In this document: positions 37,852 to 47,022 of the stretch, one piece after another
Layout of the letters: each line of letters begins with the position of its first letter
How positions within the stretch are numbered: position 1 is the stretch's first letter
From: Acidianus sp. HS-5
GTDB lineage: Archaea; Thermoproteota; Thermoprotei_A; Sulfolobales; Sulfolobaceae
Assembly: GCF_021655615.1 (NCBI RefSeq)
Contig: NZ_AP025245.1
Location: 1,488,001-1,552,000, forward strand
Reading direction: 5' to 3'
Length of the DNA stretch: 64,000 nt
Made by a program: the position numbers and the translations under genes
Notes under the pieces: generated by a model
The model's input: the letters and a program-made list of their open reading frames with translations, nothing else
Database searches by the model: none
Told to the model about the DNA's origin: nothing

Positions 37852-38322
37852 TTACTCACCTACAGCTATTGATATCAAGCTCCTAGCAAAACTTATGTCT
37901 TTCTCTACATTCTTGAGGAAGTCCTCAACCTTCTTAGGAGTTACCAGTATAGGCTTGCCTTCCTTAGTCCAGGTAACAGGAGATATGCAGAGGTCTTTGC
38001 TTTTATCTACTTCGTGGACTACGTCAGGATAAGCATTTAGGAAAGTAGAAGGAACTTCACTGCTATTAGCTACTACTAAGCAAGGAATTTGCTCCGTCTT
38101 TACCTCACCTTTATAATACAACTTAACGCTCCTAACTGTTGCAGAAGAAAGGTAAGAAGTGTAGTCCCTTAAAGCCTGTGCTATTACGTCCCTTACATAG
38201 TTAGTGTCCAGAGCGTATATTAATGGATCTATGTAGTTAAAACGCCTAAGGACAATGTAGAACCTAAATACCTTAACTAAACTCCTGAACTCTTTCCCTA
38301 CAACTTCCGAAACCGATTCCAT
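37852..38322 (-). CDS. csa5: Type I-A small subunit Csa5 (Cas11a)
   Basis: 156 aa from ATG 38322; a TTG at 38331 is possible but less likely. All-helical start (SVSEVVGKEFRSLVKVFRFYIVLRRFNYIDPLIYALD), as in Sulfolobus Csa5. Role: small subunit of I-A Cascade, supporting R-loop formation. It is the first gene of the interference operon. TATA box CTTATAATA at 38343-38352 lies about 25 bp before the ATG, so the operon message is probably leaderless. Confidence 0.9.
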   Translation of the reverse strand: MESVSEVVGKEFRSLVKVFRFYIVLRRFNYIDPLIYALDTNYVRDVIAQALRDYTSYLSSATVRSVKLYYKGEVKTEQIPCLVVANSSEVPSTFLNAYPDVVHEVDKSKDLCISPVTWTKEGKPILVTPKKVEDFLKNVEKDISFARSLISIAVGE

Positions 38323-38328
38323 AATAAA

Positions 38329-38355
38329 CAACGTCGTTTGGTATATTATAAGTAT
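38329..38355 (-). promoter_or_regulatory. Promoter of the type I-A interference operon
   Basis: TATA element CTTATAATA (minus strand, 38343-38352) precedes csa5. Between it and the start lies AAACGACGTTGTTT (38329-38342 region), a near-palindrome that could be an operator. A Csa3-type regulator is the usual candidate in Sulfolobales, but none is encoded in the window. Confidence 0.45.
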
Positions 38356-38987
38356 TGCTATAGAGATACTTTCTCAGTTCCAGTCACGAGATCCCATTAG
38401 GCGTGAATTTAGCCAATGAAAATGGGTTTAACGTCTAGCACGGGGGGTGTTCTCATAATGCAGTATACTTAGTTACGCCTAGGAGATAGTTTTTATCAAA
38501 AAATCCTTGCAAATTTACATAACCTTAAAAACGATAGCAATAGGAGAGAAATTAAATAACTCGGTGAAAGCCTAAAACGTTAGCGTTTCCAGGAAATTTA
38601 TGGCTTTAGACTAAGGATATACACTAATTGTGGTCTAAGAACTTTTCCAAAATAAGGTCTTCATTGAAAATTGATAGAATTTGTTTTATCACATCATAAA
38701 ATGAAAATATTTATGAAGAGAAATTCCCGTAGCTAATCGGTAAACAGCACTTTCTGAACTTGCGATTTTTCTGCTGTTTAACCGTACTGCTCTTCAGGAC
38801 CACTAGCACACTGTTCTTCCTTATCAAATTCTACCTCAGAATCTCTTTTAAATTACCATTTGATTTAGAAAAACAAGACTTAACGACCAAGAAATTCACA
38901 ATAAAGCATTAAAGCCTAAAATTGTAAAACTTACTTTATTATGTAGCAAAATGTGACTTATGAAGATGAAGTACTATAACCGCTGAG
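38356..38987. other. Non-coding gap between csa1 and the I-A operon
   Basis: No gene seen. The blocks 38498-38577 and 38700-38733 resemble 3571-3645 and 3692-3715. A shorter stretch (about 38605-38660, with CTTTTCCAAAATAAGGTC) resembles 29440-29480 and 3425-3450. It is probably a diverged dispersed element. Confidence 0.45.
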
Positions 38988-39851
38988 TCAAAAGCCCCTA
39001 CAATAACTCAAGAAAGGGCACTCATTACTGCACTTCTTAGCCAAACCGGGGTCAACGTTGTCGTCTATAGCCCTTAACCCCCTGTCCCTAAGTTCTATAA
39101 ACTCCTGCCTAAGGGAGTCACCAATAACGATGAGCCTGCAGTTATCAACTACCTTACCTTGGATAACATTAACGTAACATAAGTATCCTAAGTCCACTGG
39201 TACCTCGAACTGGCTCTCAAAGGCTAAGGCATAACCGGCAAGCGCAAGTTCGTGGTCCCTCTTATAGCTCCCCGTCTTCATTTCCGCAATTAAAGGCAGT
39301 AGAGGGATGAAAGCGTCCATCCTAAGGCTGCTCTGCAGTCCAATTAAACTGCCGTCAACTGGATACTCAACGTGAAACGGGACAACCAAAGAAACGAGCG
39401 ACTCCCTCCTTAAGAAAGGCTTACTCCTAACCTTGTCGAGCTCTGCTGAATATACTGAGGTAGCGTAATCCCAGATCGCCTTCCCCAACTCCGGTAAGTC
39501 GACTTTCAAGTTATAAAACTCGTCTGTCATAAGTGTCCTAAGCCTGGAGCCGTCAATGTCTCCGTTTTCATAAATCAACCTTTTTATATTCTCAACCGCA
39601 GAGGCGTAAGCTTCATGAACTGTGCTCCCTACCTTTGCTTCAGACTTAGCCTGGACTTTATGCCTTAAGTAAACATACCTCCCTGAGTCACATAGGCCGT
39701 TAGTTAAGTCTGAGACGCTTAACAGCGTATTCGATGAAGGGTAAAGTGGAGGTTCGTGCCAGTTCCATCCCCTCAGTTCTTCAGATATAGCTCTCGGCAT
39801 GCTCTTCATCTTCTTTGAAAGCAGTTGTATATCTGAAAGCGTAAAGAACAT
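38988..39851 (-). CDS. csa1: Csa1, Cas4-family adaptation nuclease
   Basis: 287 aa. Hallmarks of Csa1: RGWNWHEPPLYPSSNTLLSVSDLTNGLCDSGRYVYL, a RecB-like core with IAEMKTGSYKRDHELALAGYALAFE, and a C-terminal cluster KKCSNECPFLSYC. Together with the Cys in GLCDSGR this gives four Fe-S cysteines, as in Cas4. Role: part of the Sulfolobales adaptation module with Cas1, Cas2 and Cas4. It is transcribed divergently from cas1-cas2. A TATATTATA element directly upstream could be the promoter if a downstream start were used; with ATG 39851 the spacing is short. Confidence 0.92.
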   Translation of the reverse strand: MFFTLSDIQLLSKKMKSMPRAISEELRGWNWHEPPLYPSSNTLLSVSDLTNGLCDSGRYVYLRHKVQAKSEAKVGSTVHEAYASAVENIKRLIYENGDIDGSRLRTLMTDEFYNLKVDLPELGKAIWDYATSVYSAELDKVRSKPFLRRESLVSLVVPFHVEYPVDGSLIGLQSSLRMDAFIPLLPLIAEMKTGSYKRDHELALAGYALAFESQFEVPVDLGYLCYVNVIQGKVVDNCRLIVIGDSLRQEFIELRDRGLRAIDDNVDPGLAKKCSNECPFLSYCRGF

Positions 39852-40088
39852 GTATAATATATTTGTTAAAGATGTAAATCAGCTTTTTGCTCTCATCTAC
39901 GTTACAGTCCTCTTACGGAACTCCTGGATTGGAGATGCTCTCATGCAGCCATTCGATAGTTCAAAGCGATATCGGAAGCGAATACTTATGATTACCAATC
40001 TCTCAGCTTTACAGCGAATACCCCCTTATATGACCGTTCAATTGCGTTTCCGAATTCTTTATTAAAATAGGTAATACCAATTTTATGT
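39852..40088. promoter_or_regulatory. Divergent csa1/cas1 regulatory region
   Basis: 237 bp. Toward cas1, TTATTAAAA around 40060-40068 is a possible TATA box, about 25 bp before ATG 40089. Two copies of AGCGAATAC (39977-39985 and 40013-40021) are 36 bp apart on the same strand. Related pieces are AAAGCGATATCGGAAGCG just before the first copy and TTCCGAATTC near 40050. These look like sites for a regulator shared by both adaptation transcripts. Confidence 0.45.
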
Positions 40089-40985
40089 ATGGAAAAAAGG
40101 ACAGCATTTGTAAAAGACTGGGGAGCTGTGCTGAGGGTAAACAAGGGAAGGATAGAGTGCTCAGTTAAAGGACAAGTGAAGTGGAGCCTCTCCCCTGCGG
40201 AAGTGTCTTCAATAATCTTCCTAGTGACTTCTTCTCTCTCAACAGAAGTGATAAGGCTAGCTAACGACTTCGGGATAGAGCTAGTATTCTTCTACAAAGG
40301 AGAGCCAATTTCGAAAGTTGTCCACGCAAACTACGTAGGCTCAATGAAGCTCTGGTTAAAACAAGCAAGGGAGGCTAGGAAAAACCCTGTAAAGTACGCT
40401 AGGCAGTTCATCTACGGGAAGATGCACAACCAGTGGGTAACGGTGCACTATTACGAGAAGAAGTACAGTTTAGACTTGAAAGGAGACGAACTAACACAGC
40501 TAAGCAAAGAAGTTTTAACTGCAGATGAAGTAATGCAGAAGGAAGCTCAGGGAGCAAAAATATACTGGAGGGCAGTAAAGAGAGTTATCCCTTCCACGCT
40601 CGGTTTTAAAGGTAGGAGAAAGATGACGCAAAATGAGGAAAACCTCGACTTGTTAAATAAGGCACTAAACATAGGCTACGGTATGTTAAGGAAAGAAGTA
40701 TGGGGAGCAGTCATTTCAGCAGGGCTAAATCCCTACGTCGGGTTCCTCCACAAATACAGAGCAGGGAGGATTTCACTAGTATTCGACCTAATGGAGGAGT
40801 TCAGGTCACCTTTCGTTGATAGGCCTTTAATAGGACTAGCGAGAGAGAACCCAGAAGCACTTAAAGACCTAAAGAAGGTTTACTCGACCTTCCTCTTCGA
40901 CAGTGACGTTATTTATACACAAGCCAGGAGGCTCGCAAATTCCTTGTTACAAGGAGAGGAGTACAGACCATTTATGGCGAAGTGA
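40089..40985 (+). CDS. cas1: Cas1 integrase
   Basis: 298 aa. The catalytic triad is visible: E152 in MQKEAQGAKIYW, H221 in VGFLHKYRAGR and E236/E237 in FDLMEEFR. Role: with Cas2 it integrates new spacers at the leader-repeat junction. The N-terminal beta domain and C-terminal helical domain have the usual order and length. cas2 follows after one base. The five almost identical leaders suggest that this one Cas1-Cas2 complex serves all arrays. Confidence 0.96.
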   Translation: MEKRTAFVKDWGAVLRVNKGRIECSVKGQVKWSLSPAEVSSIIFLVTSSLSTEVIRLANDFGIELVFFYKGEPISKVVHANYVGSMKLWLKQAREARKNPVKYARQFIYGKMHNQWVTVHYYEKKYSLDLKGDELTQLSKEVLTADEVMQKEAQGAKIYWRAVKRVIPSTLGFKGRRKMTQNEENLDLLNKALNIGYGMLRKEVWGAVISAGLNPYVGFLHKYRAGRISLVFDLMEEFRSPFVDRPLIGLARENPEALKDLKKVYSTFLFDSDVIYTQARRLANSLLQGEEYRPFMAK

Positions 40986-40986
40986 A

Positions 40987-41271
40987 ATGCTCTACGTAGT
41001 ATTTTACGATATAACCGATAACGGGATGAGGAACAAAGTTGCAGATCTGCTAAAAAAGAAGGGGCTAACAAGGGTACAGTACAGTGTCTTCATAGGAGAC
41101 TTAAACTCAGCAAGGCTTAAGGACGTAGTAGCCGGGCTAAGAGTCCTGCAAAGGTACAATAAGGAAGGTAGGTTTTCAATATTGGTGCTACCCGTAACTC
41201 AAGCAATGTTCAGCCAGAGGATTACCATTGGTGACGAGTTTAAGGAAGACGAGGGCGAGGTAGTGTGGTAG
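40987..41271 (+). CDS. cas2: Cas2
   Basis: 94 aa from ATG 40987, one base after the cas1 stop. The ferredoxin-like start MLYVVFYDITDNGMRNKVADLL carries the conserved Asp8, followed by TRVQYSVFIGDL. Role: structural dimer at the centre of the Cas1-Cas2 integrase. The open frame extends upstream into cas1, but those codons are not part of the family sequence. Confidence 0.95.
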   Translation: MLYVVFYDITDNGMRNKVADLLKKKGLTRVQYSVFIGDLNSARLKDVVAGLRVLQRYNKEGRFSILVLPVTQAMFSQRITIGDEFKEDEGEVVW

Positions 41272-41305
41272 AACGTCTCCTTGGGAATTATTAATCTAAG
41301 TATTT

Positions 41306-41394
41306 CTTTCAATTCAATTAAGGACGCATATTTGAGGAAAACATTATCAAATTTTGGGGAACCGTATTTATTTCAATTTGTCTTAAAATATTAC
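41306..41394 (-). repeat. Two decayed repeats beyond the CR-4 trailer
   Basis: CTTTCAATTCAATTAAGGAC at 41306 matches the CR-4 repeat in about 18 of 25 positions. ATTTCAATTTGTCTTAAAAT at 41370 matches about 15 of 25. They are spaced 64 and 57 bp from each other and from the first clear repeat at 41427, close to one repeat-spacer unit. They look like eroded oldest repeats. Confidence 0.4.
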
Positions 41395-41426
41395 GCTTTT
41401 TACGGATCTGTAAATGTTCTTCTTAT

Positions 41427-42269
41427 ATTTCAATCCCTTCTAGGATACATCTTATAGAAGATATAGTCGAAGGCGGGGTGAAATTATCAACTTTCAATCC
41501 CTTCTAGGATACATCACAGGGTATTGATACTTTTAGGGTTCATTCCGATAATAGCTTTCAATCCTTTCTAGGATACATCTTGTTTATCAAAGGAATAGAA
41601 ATCAGATGGCAAATCTTTCAATCCCTTTTAGGATACATCACAGATCAGTTTCGTGCCTTCCAATGTATATGATACAACTTTCAATCCCTTTTAGGATACA
41701 TCATCAGCGTTTCTGTACCCTAAAGATGATAATACAGTACCTTTCAATCCCTTTTAGGATACATCTAAAGAGTTTCGTAACGTCATCCTCAGCTTCCTTC
41801 TCTTTCAATCCCTTTTAGGATACATCAAGTTTAAAACTGTATACTTCCAAACGTTGAGTCAAGATGTCCTTTCAATCCCTTTTAGGATACATCGGAGTTG
41901 AAAAATGAACCCAAAGTAAAGCGGTAAATATTACTTTCAATCCCTTTTAGGATACATCAGCCTTTATATTACAGTGAGAACAGTAGGCTGACCTACTTTC
42001 AATCCCTTTTAGGATACATCTTTAAAAACTTTTAGCCGTACTCCGCTTCTAAGTAAGCTTTCAATCCCTTTTAGGATACATCGATAAATTTTTGATTTCT
42101 GAAGAGAGTCAGCTAAATATCTTTCAATCCCTTTTAGGATACATCTAGATAGTACAGAAAGTGAGTAAGGGATGTCTTTTTTCTTTCAATCCCTTTTAGG
42201 ATACATCCGATGAATTATGAAACTGGTATGCAAATCCGTAGGAGCTTTCAATCCCTTTTAGGATACATC
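41427..42269 (-). CRISPR. CRISPR array CR-4, 14 repeats
   Basis: On the plus strand the repeat reads CTTTCAATCCC, then TTTTAGGATACATC. In crRNA sense it starts GATGTATCCTAAAA and ends GGGATTGAAAG. 14 repeats, 13 spacers. The three oldest at the left are variants (TTCTAGG instead of TTTTAGG; the first lacks the initial C; the third has CCTTTC). The GATGTATCC start is unlike the GTAG start of the other arrays, except for the outermost CR-2 repeat at 23900, which also ends ATACATC. Confidence 0.96.
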
Positions 42270-42690
42270 TGATTGGTTTTTATACTCCTTCTCTCTTACT
42301 CTCGTTTTCTTAATTTATAAGTTTTTGATTTTTAGGAGTGGCATCATGCGACCGTTTTTCCTAGTAATTTAATTGAGGTTTTTTGGTCGCATGGTACTTT
42401 TCGCTAATTGAATGAATGTTTTACTTTATAAATGTTAAACCCTTCTTGCGAACCTCGGATTGGTCGCATCCAGCCTCGCATTTTATCGTTTTTAATATCA
42501 TCATAAAATTCGAAAGTCAACTTACCTAGAATAAGATTTTAGGGTAGTAATATCGTATCGCTTTGTTAAAATTCTTTTAGGAAATGATAGAAAATAACAG
42601 ATTCTTTTCATTCTCACGTCATAGTTATCCTTATAAATGAAGTTTTAAATCATGATAAATGCGTAAAAATACTCTCGCCGTGAATATAAA
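42270..42690 (-). promoter_or_regulatory. CRISPR leader of CR-4
   Basis: Same leader family. Inverted arms CATGCGACC at 42345-42353 and GGTCGCATG at 42385-42393. It keeps a block of TGATTGGTTTTTATA next to the array. The following 42691-43016 shows no gene or recognised repeat. Confidence 0.85.
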
Positions 42691-43016
42691 TAGTTTTTAG
42701 AAGGATATATACTGAAAACGTTAGAAAAAATCCTCTCTATTGAAGTAGAAAATAATGAGAGGTACCTTTATGAGACTTTAAATGGCAGTATCTTCCTATC
42801 TTAACCGTAGGAATATAACTGTTCCTGAGTTAGACTAGTTTCAGTACGTCAGCTTAGAGCTCGTTAATTACAGATAAGGTACTTAATAATTTTAATAGGG
42901 GCGAAAATTTTTCATCTAAGGACGATATAGTAATTAAGAATAGAGTTTTATTTCGTAATTAAGAAAGGAAAAATAGTAATTTCGAGCAAAAACATTGCGA
43001 AATCATTTAATATATG

Positions 43017-43073
43017 AATAAGACTGCTGGACTACACTGCCCTGGATTACCTTCTTAGCTTTGCAGTCTTATT
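43017..43073. terminator. Inverted repeat spanning the cmr3 stop codon
   Basis: AATAAGACTGC (43017-43027) and GCAGTCTTATT (43063-43073) are perfect 11-bp inverted arms separated by 35 bp. On the transcript the first arm lies in the last codons of cmr3, and the loop contains the stop. It could be a 3'-end stem-loop of the cmr message; the spacing is long for a simple terminator. Confidence 0.35.
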
Positions 43074-43966
43074 CTGTAAATTGCCCCGAAACCTAACTCA
43101 CTAAGGATTCCTAAAGCTTTTGCGTCTTCGCATTCTTCCTTTACTTTAATAACAGTACCTGGTGGCAAGGCTCGGAGCATTGGTCTTCTTTCGTTACCGT
43201 AACCTAAGGCGTAATAAGTAGTCTTAACCTTAAAGTCCATATGATTTCCCTTCTCTACAACAACACCGTAAATTTCATCAACACATTGGAAACCTTTTAC
43301 ATTACTCAGTTTAGTAAAATAGGTTTCTTCAGTTTCAAACAATAAGGGCTGAAGTAATATTGCATAATCTCCTTCTCCGTAATCACATTCACAATTTTCA
43401 GGGCAAACTTCCGCGTACCTATTTTCTCCTCCTAACATGGATACTCCTTTAATATTCTCTTTAATATTTACACAGTACTCTAGTGCGTACTCGTTTGAGA
43501 AGAATTTTTGATAAAATGAGTGGATAGTAGTTCTATTACTCCTGTTCAACTGGTTCATTCTCCTAGTTTGTACCCTCAGTTCTCTTATAATGCTTTCAGT
43601 TATTATGCCTTCAAAAGAGTTAATTGCATATTCTATGTATTTTTTGACGTCAAGAATTAATTTACTAAAAAGTAACGGATAATACTTCTTGTCCATCTCA
43701 TCACGTATTAATGGACCCCAAGTTAAAGGACTATCAGAGTGATAAACGTATTTCAATTCATTCTGAGTAAGTGAGTAGTAAGCATCCTTTAGGTCGTCAA
43801 TTCCAGGCTTTTTTAGTGGGCTAACGTTCTTCAGCTTTCCTATAATACCTAATATTGTAGTAGGAGATAGAAATGCTGAGACCACGTCAACGTTCTCTAT
43901 TATTATTCCACTGCTCTGCCTAAGACCTAACCTGTATTCCTCCAAGGGTTTTATTATAACCTTCAA
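43055..43966 (-). CDS. cmr3: Type III-B subunit Cmr3
   Basis: 303 aa. Cas5-group RAMP pattern: start KVIIKPLEEYRLGLRQSSG, then LSPTTILGIIGKL, VSMLGGENRYAEV (the conserved LGGE region) and a C-terminal ALPPGTVIKV...LGILSELGFGAIYRIRL. Role: binds the crRNA 5' handle next to Cmr2 in the Cmr complex. It uses a TTG start overlapping the cmr2 stop (TTGA), with GAGGGG a few bases upstream as Shine-Dalgarno sequence. It is the last gene of the operon. Confidence 0.88.
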   Translation of the reverse strand: MKVIIKPLEEYRLGLRQSSGIIIENVDVVSAFLSPTTILGIIGKLKNVSPLKKPGIDDLKDAYYSLTQNELKYVYHSDSPLTWGPLIRDEMDKKYYPLLFSKLILDVKKYIEYAINSFEGIITESIIRELRVQTRRMNQLNRSNRTTIHSFYQKFFSNEYALEYCVNIKENIKGVSMLGGENRYAEVCPENCECDYGEGDYAILLQPLLFETEETYFTKLSNVKGFQCVDEIYGVVVEKGNHMDFKVKTTYYALGYGNERRPMLRALPPGTVIKVKEECEDAKALGILSELGFGAIYRIRLQS

Positions 43967-46900
43967 AGTGTACCCCTCATTAGCCTAAATCCTTTGAATA
44001 TTTCATCTACAATGTTGCTTTTATACTCTCCAGTTTCTAAAGTCATCGTATCAAATTCAAAGTTAACGCCCTTTCCGTTATTCCTGGCTAATACGTAATT
44101 AATTAGTTTCTCAATCAGCTCAGAGTTTTTTCCTTTACTCATTTCGTCGTCTATCAATTCCTTAAATCCTTCCTCGTAGTCTTCAAATACTGAAGAGCTT
44201 AAAACGTTACTTAAGTTGAGCGTCCACATGCTCTTTAACAGTCTTAGGTATTTGAAATCCCACATGGGTAATATGCTTTCATAACTAGATCTTGAAGAGG
44301 AAATAATTACAGAGAACTTTTCCTTGACTGTCCTGTCTTCAAGGTACCATTTTACCTTTTTAACCTTGCTGAGCAACTCCGTAGCCTTCTGTATTTCGTT
44401 AGTCATGAAGTCAGCTATGTTAGTAATCCTCACAGACATAGACCTACCGTGAGGTGATATTGAAGGGATATACCAATTTCTCGCTTTAAAGAAACCGTCC
44501 TCACTGACAAAGTTTTCCTCTAGATCGATTATGGTATCAATTAGCCTATCTATTGGGACTAATGTTACTACGTCGTCACCTCCTGCGTAAATTATTTGCC
44601 CGTGGTTTTCAACTTCCACGGTTTTAATATCCCTAAGTAAAGTTATCATCATTGCAGCTGATAGTGCCACCCTGTAGGTCGGAGTCATTAAAATGTAGCC
44701 GTTGCTAATACTATTCGTTATTGTTATCATTTTAACGTAACTACAAGCTAAAGATTTATGTGTGTATGAATTACTTTTTAAACCTAATAATCCAGAAATC
44801 ACTTCAAAGTATTTTTCTGCCTCTATTTCAGCCCTGGCAGATTCCGTCATATCGTCAACATCAGCTTTAATAATTGCGTAGAATTCCCTATAGCCCTTTA
44901 TTGCGTTCTTAAACGCTTTATTAACCTCATCTAGCTCATAGTCCTTCTGGACGCAACCCAACGTTTTATCATCAAGTTCTGTACATTTACTAAACAGTTT
45001 TCTAGCCTTTATAGGATTTCCTAATTTTTCGTAAATGTTTATCTCGTCTTCGTAAAGAAGATCCTTTAGTTCTTCACATTCTTTTGCGTCCTTAATAATA
45101 GGTTGTAAAACTTCCTTATAATAACTATACGCAATATCGTCAGTACTCCTGAATACTTTAAGGGGACTATTATGCAACCTATAATATAGCCCCCTCTTAA
45201 TTATACACAGCGGGCCTACTTTTTCGCCGGGCTTAAACCAAACCTTTAAGTCGTCAAATAAGTTGTTTACGTTCTGATTGGGAACGAGTTTTGAAAGTTC
45301 CTCTTTTGTGGACTCAGAATAGTCGTCGTCTTCCTTACCGAAATTAATTATTGCGGGTTCATTTCCACAAACTGTACAATATTCCCAATCTCTTCTGCCA
45401 TTTATGTAATTGAAATCCCTATTAACTACGTAGCTTGAACCCATCTTACGTGATGTAAACCATTGCGGTTTGGGTAATATTTCTGTTTTATATCTATCTT
45501 TTACCATTTTTCTATATAATTTAGTTGTAATATAATGGAAAAGGTATTGATTTTCAAGGATGTTTATGTCATTACAATTTAAGATTTTATCCACTCCTTT
45601 TTCCTTTAAATCTTCATTCACTTCTTCCTTTATCTCATCAATGTCTACAACATATATTGCAGGTCTAATTAGGACTTTATCTACGTATTTTTCTGCCTCA
45701 TTAATTATTACGTCAATCAGTTCATTATTTCCTTGTTGTGAATTAATGCCAAATGCACTAATGAATTCGTTACATAACTCGGTAGTAATTTGCCCGGATG
45801 GGATCTCCTTCAATATGCAGTTGTACGCATTCCTATAGTATTCTAAAACCTTCTGCTCAAGTTTAATAGAGCAACTATCGGGCTCTTTAGGTAACACCAA
45901 GCTGGCGGTTGCGGGGATTATTGCTTCTTTGATGAACTGTTTATAATCATAAATCCCGCTAAGCTCACCCAGTATTGTATTCAGTACATTTTCGACCTCA
46001 CTCTTTGTATCATCATCTATTGCACCTTTGTTCTTTAAATAACTCAAGACCATAGCGTAGTATAACGGGTTAAACCTAGCAGTGGGTGCTAATAATACAT
46101 CAGGTCCGTATTCCTTAATTAACTGCCATACTGTTAGCCAAATTATCATTGAGAGCATCCAGCTTCCCGCCCAATAATCGCCGGCCTTCCTCGCGGAGTT
46201 AACAATTTCCTGCACTCCCGGGATATCTATTACTACATAAAAGCCTTTAGGTTCGATACCACTTCTGTTTTGTGGTCTTGTGCCATAATATGTCCAGTTT
46301 ATCATTGAGGCCGTTGCATATAGGTGATCAAAGATTGTAAAATACGGGGCTCTAGAGTCCTCAACCTCGACCGGAAGGTTATGATAAATCCATAATGGCT
46401 CGTATATTGTATAGATGAGGAAATACAAATATTTTATATCACTACTAAGAGAACTTAATTTATCAATTATACTCCTAAATTTCAAAACGAAATCTTCAAA
46501 GTCGTTCTCATTTTTAATATCATAATTTAGCGTCTTTGATAAAGTTGGCTCGAAAATGTTATGGAATCCAGAATATTTTACCATTTTTCTATTGTTTGTT
46601 AAATAATTTAGTACCCATCTATTAAATTCTGAAGCATAAACGTCAGCAGAGTGGACCATATCTTTAGCCTTTTCTGCATTAGAATTATGTGGTGGTTGTA
46701 AGGCTATAGAACAAATAGTGTCCTTTGTCCTTTCAAGTACGGAACAGAGGAGGTACATTAAGAATAATAAAGCCTCGACTTCATGGGCCTTTAGTCTACG
46801 TTGGTCTCCACGCTTACCTTTTTTCGTTTCGCAAATATCTTTACAGCCGTTTGAAAAGCCTGAACAGTCGTATATTTTTGAGGCAAAATAATTACATAAT

Positions 46901-47022
46901 TTCTGATTTTTGATAAATTCTCTAAAGAAATCATGACCTCTTCTTACCATCCCCACAGTCATCTTGTGTGGAGGGTCGTGGAATAATGCATATATTTTAT
47001 ACAAAAAGAAATCATCGTCCAT
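43963..47022 (-). CDS. cmr2: Type III-B Cas10/Cmr2, HD nuclease and cyclase intact
   Basis: 1019 aa. The N-terminal HD motif (FHDPPHK, H15-D16) is intact. A zinc-ribbon part (YCTVCGNEPAIINFG) lies mid-protein. The second palm domain carries GGDD at 814-817 (IIYAGGDDVVTL). Role: signature subunit of the Cmr complex; the palm makes cyclic oligoadenylate when target RNA is bound, and the HD domain can cut DNA. Both activities should be possible here from the motifs. It overlaps cmr6 by 11 bases and couples to cmr3. Confidence 0.95.
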   Translation of the reverse strand: MDDDFFLYKIYALFHDPPHKMTVGMVRRGHDFFREFIKNQKLCNYFASKIYDCSGFSNGCKDICETKKGKRGDQRRLKAHEVEALLFLMYLLCSVLERTKDTICSIALQPPHNSNAEKAKDMVHSADVYASEFNRWVLNYLTNNRKMVKYSGFHNIFEPTLSKTLNYDIKNENDFEDFVLKFRSIIDKLSSLSSDIKYLYFLIYTIYEPLWIYHNLPVEVEDSRAPYFTIFDHLYATASMINWTYYGTRPQNRSGIEPKGFYVVIDIPGVQEIVNSARKAGDYWAGSWMLSMIIWLTVWQLIKEYGPDVLLAPTARFNPLYYAMVLSYLKNKGAIDDDTKSEVENVLNTILGELSGIYDYKQFIKEAIIPATASLVLPKEPDSCSIKLEQKVLEYYRNAYNCILKEIPSGQITTELCNEFISAFGINSQQGNNELIDVIINEAEKYVDKVLIRPAIYVVDIDEIKEEVNEDLKEKGVDKILNCNDINILENQYLFHYITTKLYRKMVKDRYKTEILPKPQWFTSRKMGSSYVVNRDFNYINGRRDWEYCTVCGNEPAIINFGKEDDDYSESTKEELSKLVPNQNVNNLFDDLKVWFKPGEKVGPLCIIKRGLYYRLHNSPLKVFRSTDDIAYSYYKEVLQPIIKDAKECEELKDLLYEDEINIYEKLGNPIKARKLFSKCTELDDKTLGCVQKDYELDEVNKAFKNAIKGYREFYAIIKADVDDMTESARAEIEAEKYFEVISGLLGLKSNSYTHKSLACSYVKMITITNSISNGYILMTPTYRVALSAAMMITLLRDIKTVEVENHGQIIYAGGDDVVTLVPIDRLIDTIIDLEENFVSEDGFFKARNWYIPSISPHGRSMSVRITNIADFMTNEIQKATELLSKVKKVKWYLEDRTVKEKFSVIISSSRSSYESILPMWDFKYLRLLKSMWTLNLSNVLSSSVFEDYEEGFKELIDDEMSKGKNSELIEKLINYVLARNNGKGVNFEFDTMTLETGEYKSNIVDEIFKGFRLMRGTL

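Noticed and set aside
39799..40065. 88-aa ORF in the csa1/cas1 gap
   Set aside because: Overlaps csa1's start and covers the divergent promoter; no family features.
40903..40986. N-terminal extension of Cas2
   Set aside because: The extension overlaps cas1 and is not Cas2-like; ATG 40987 gives the family N-terminus.
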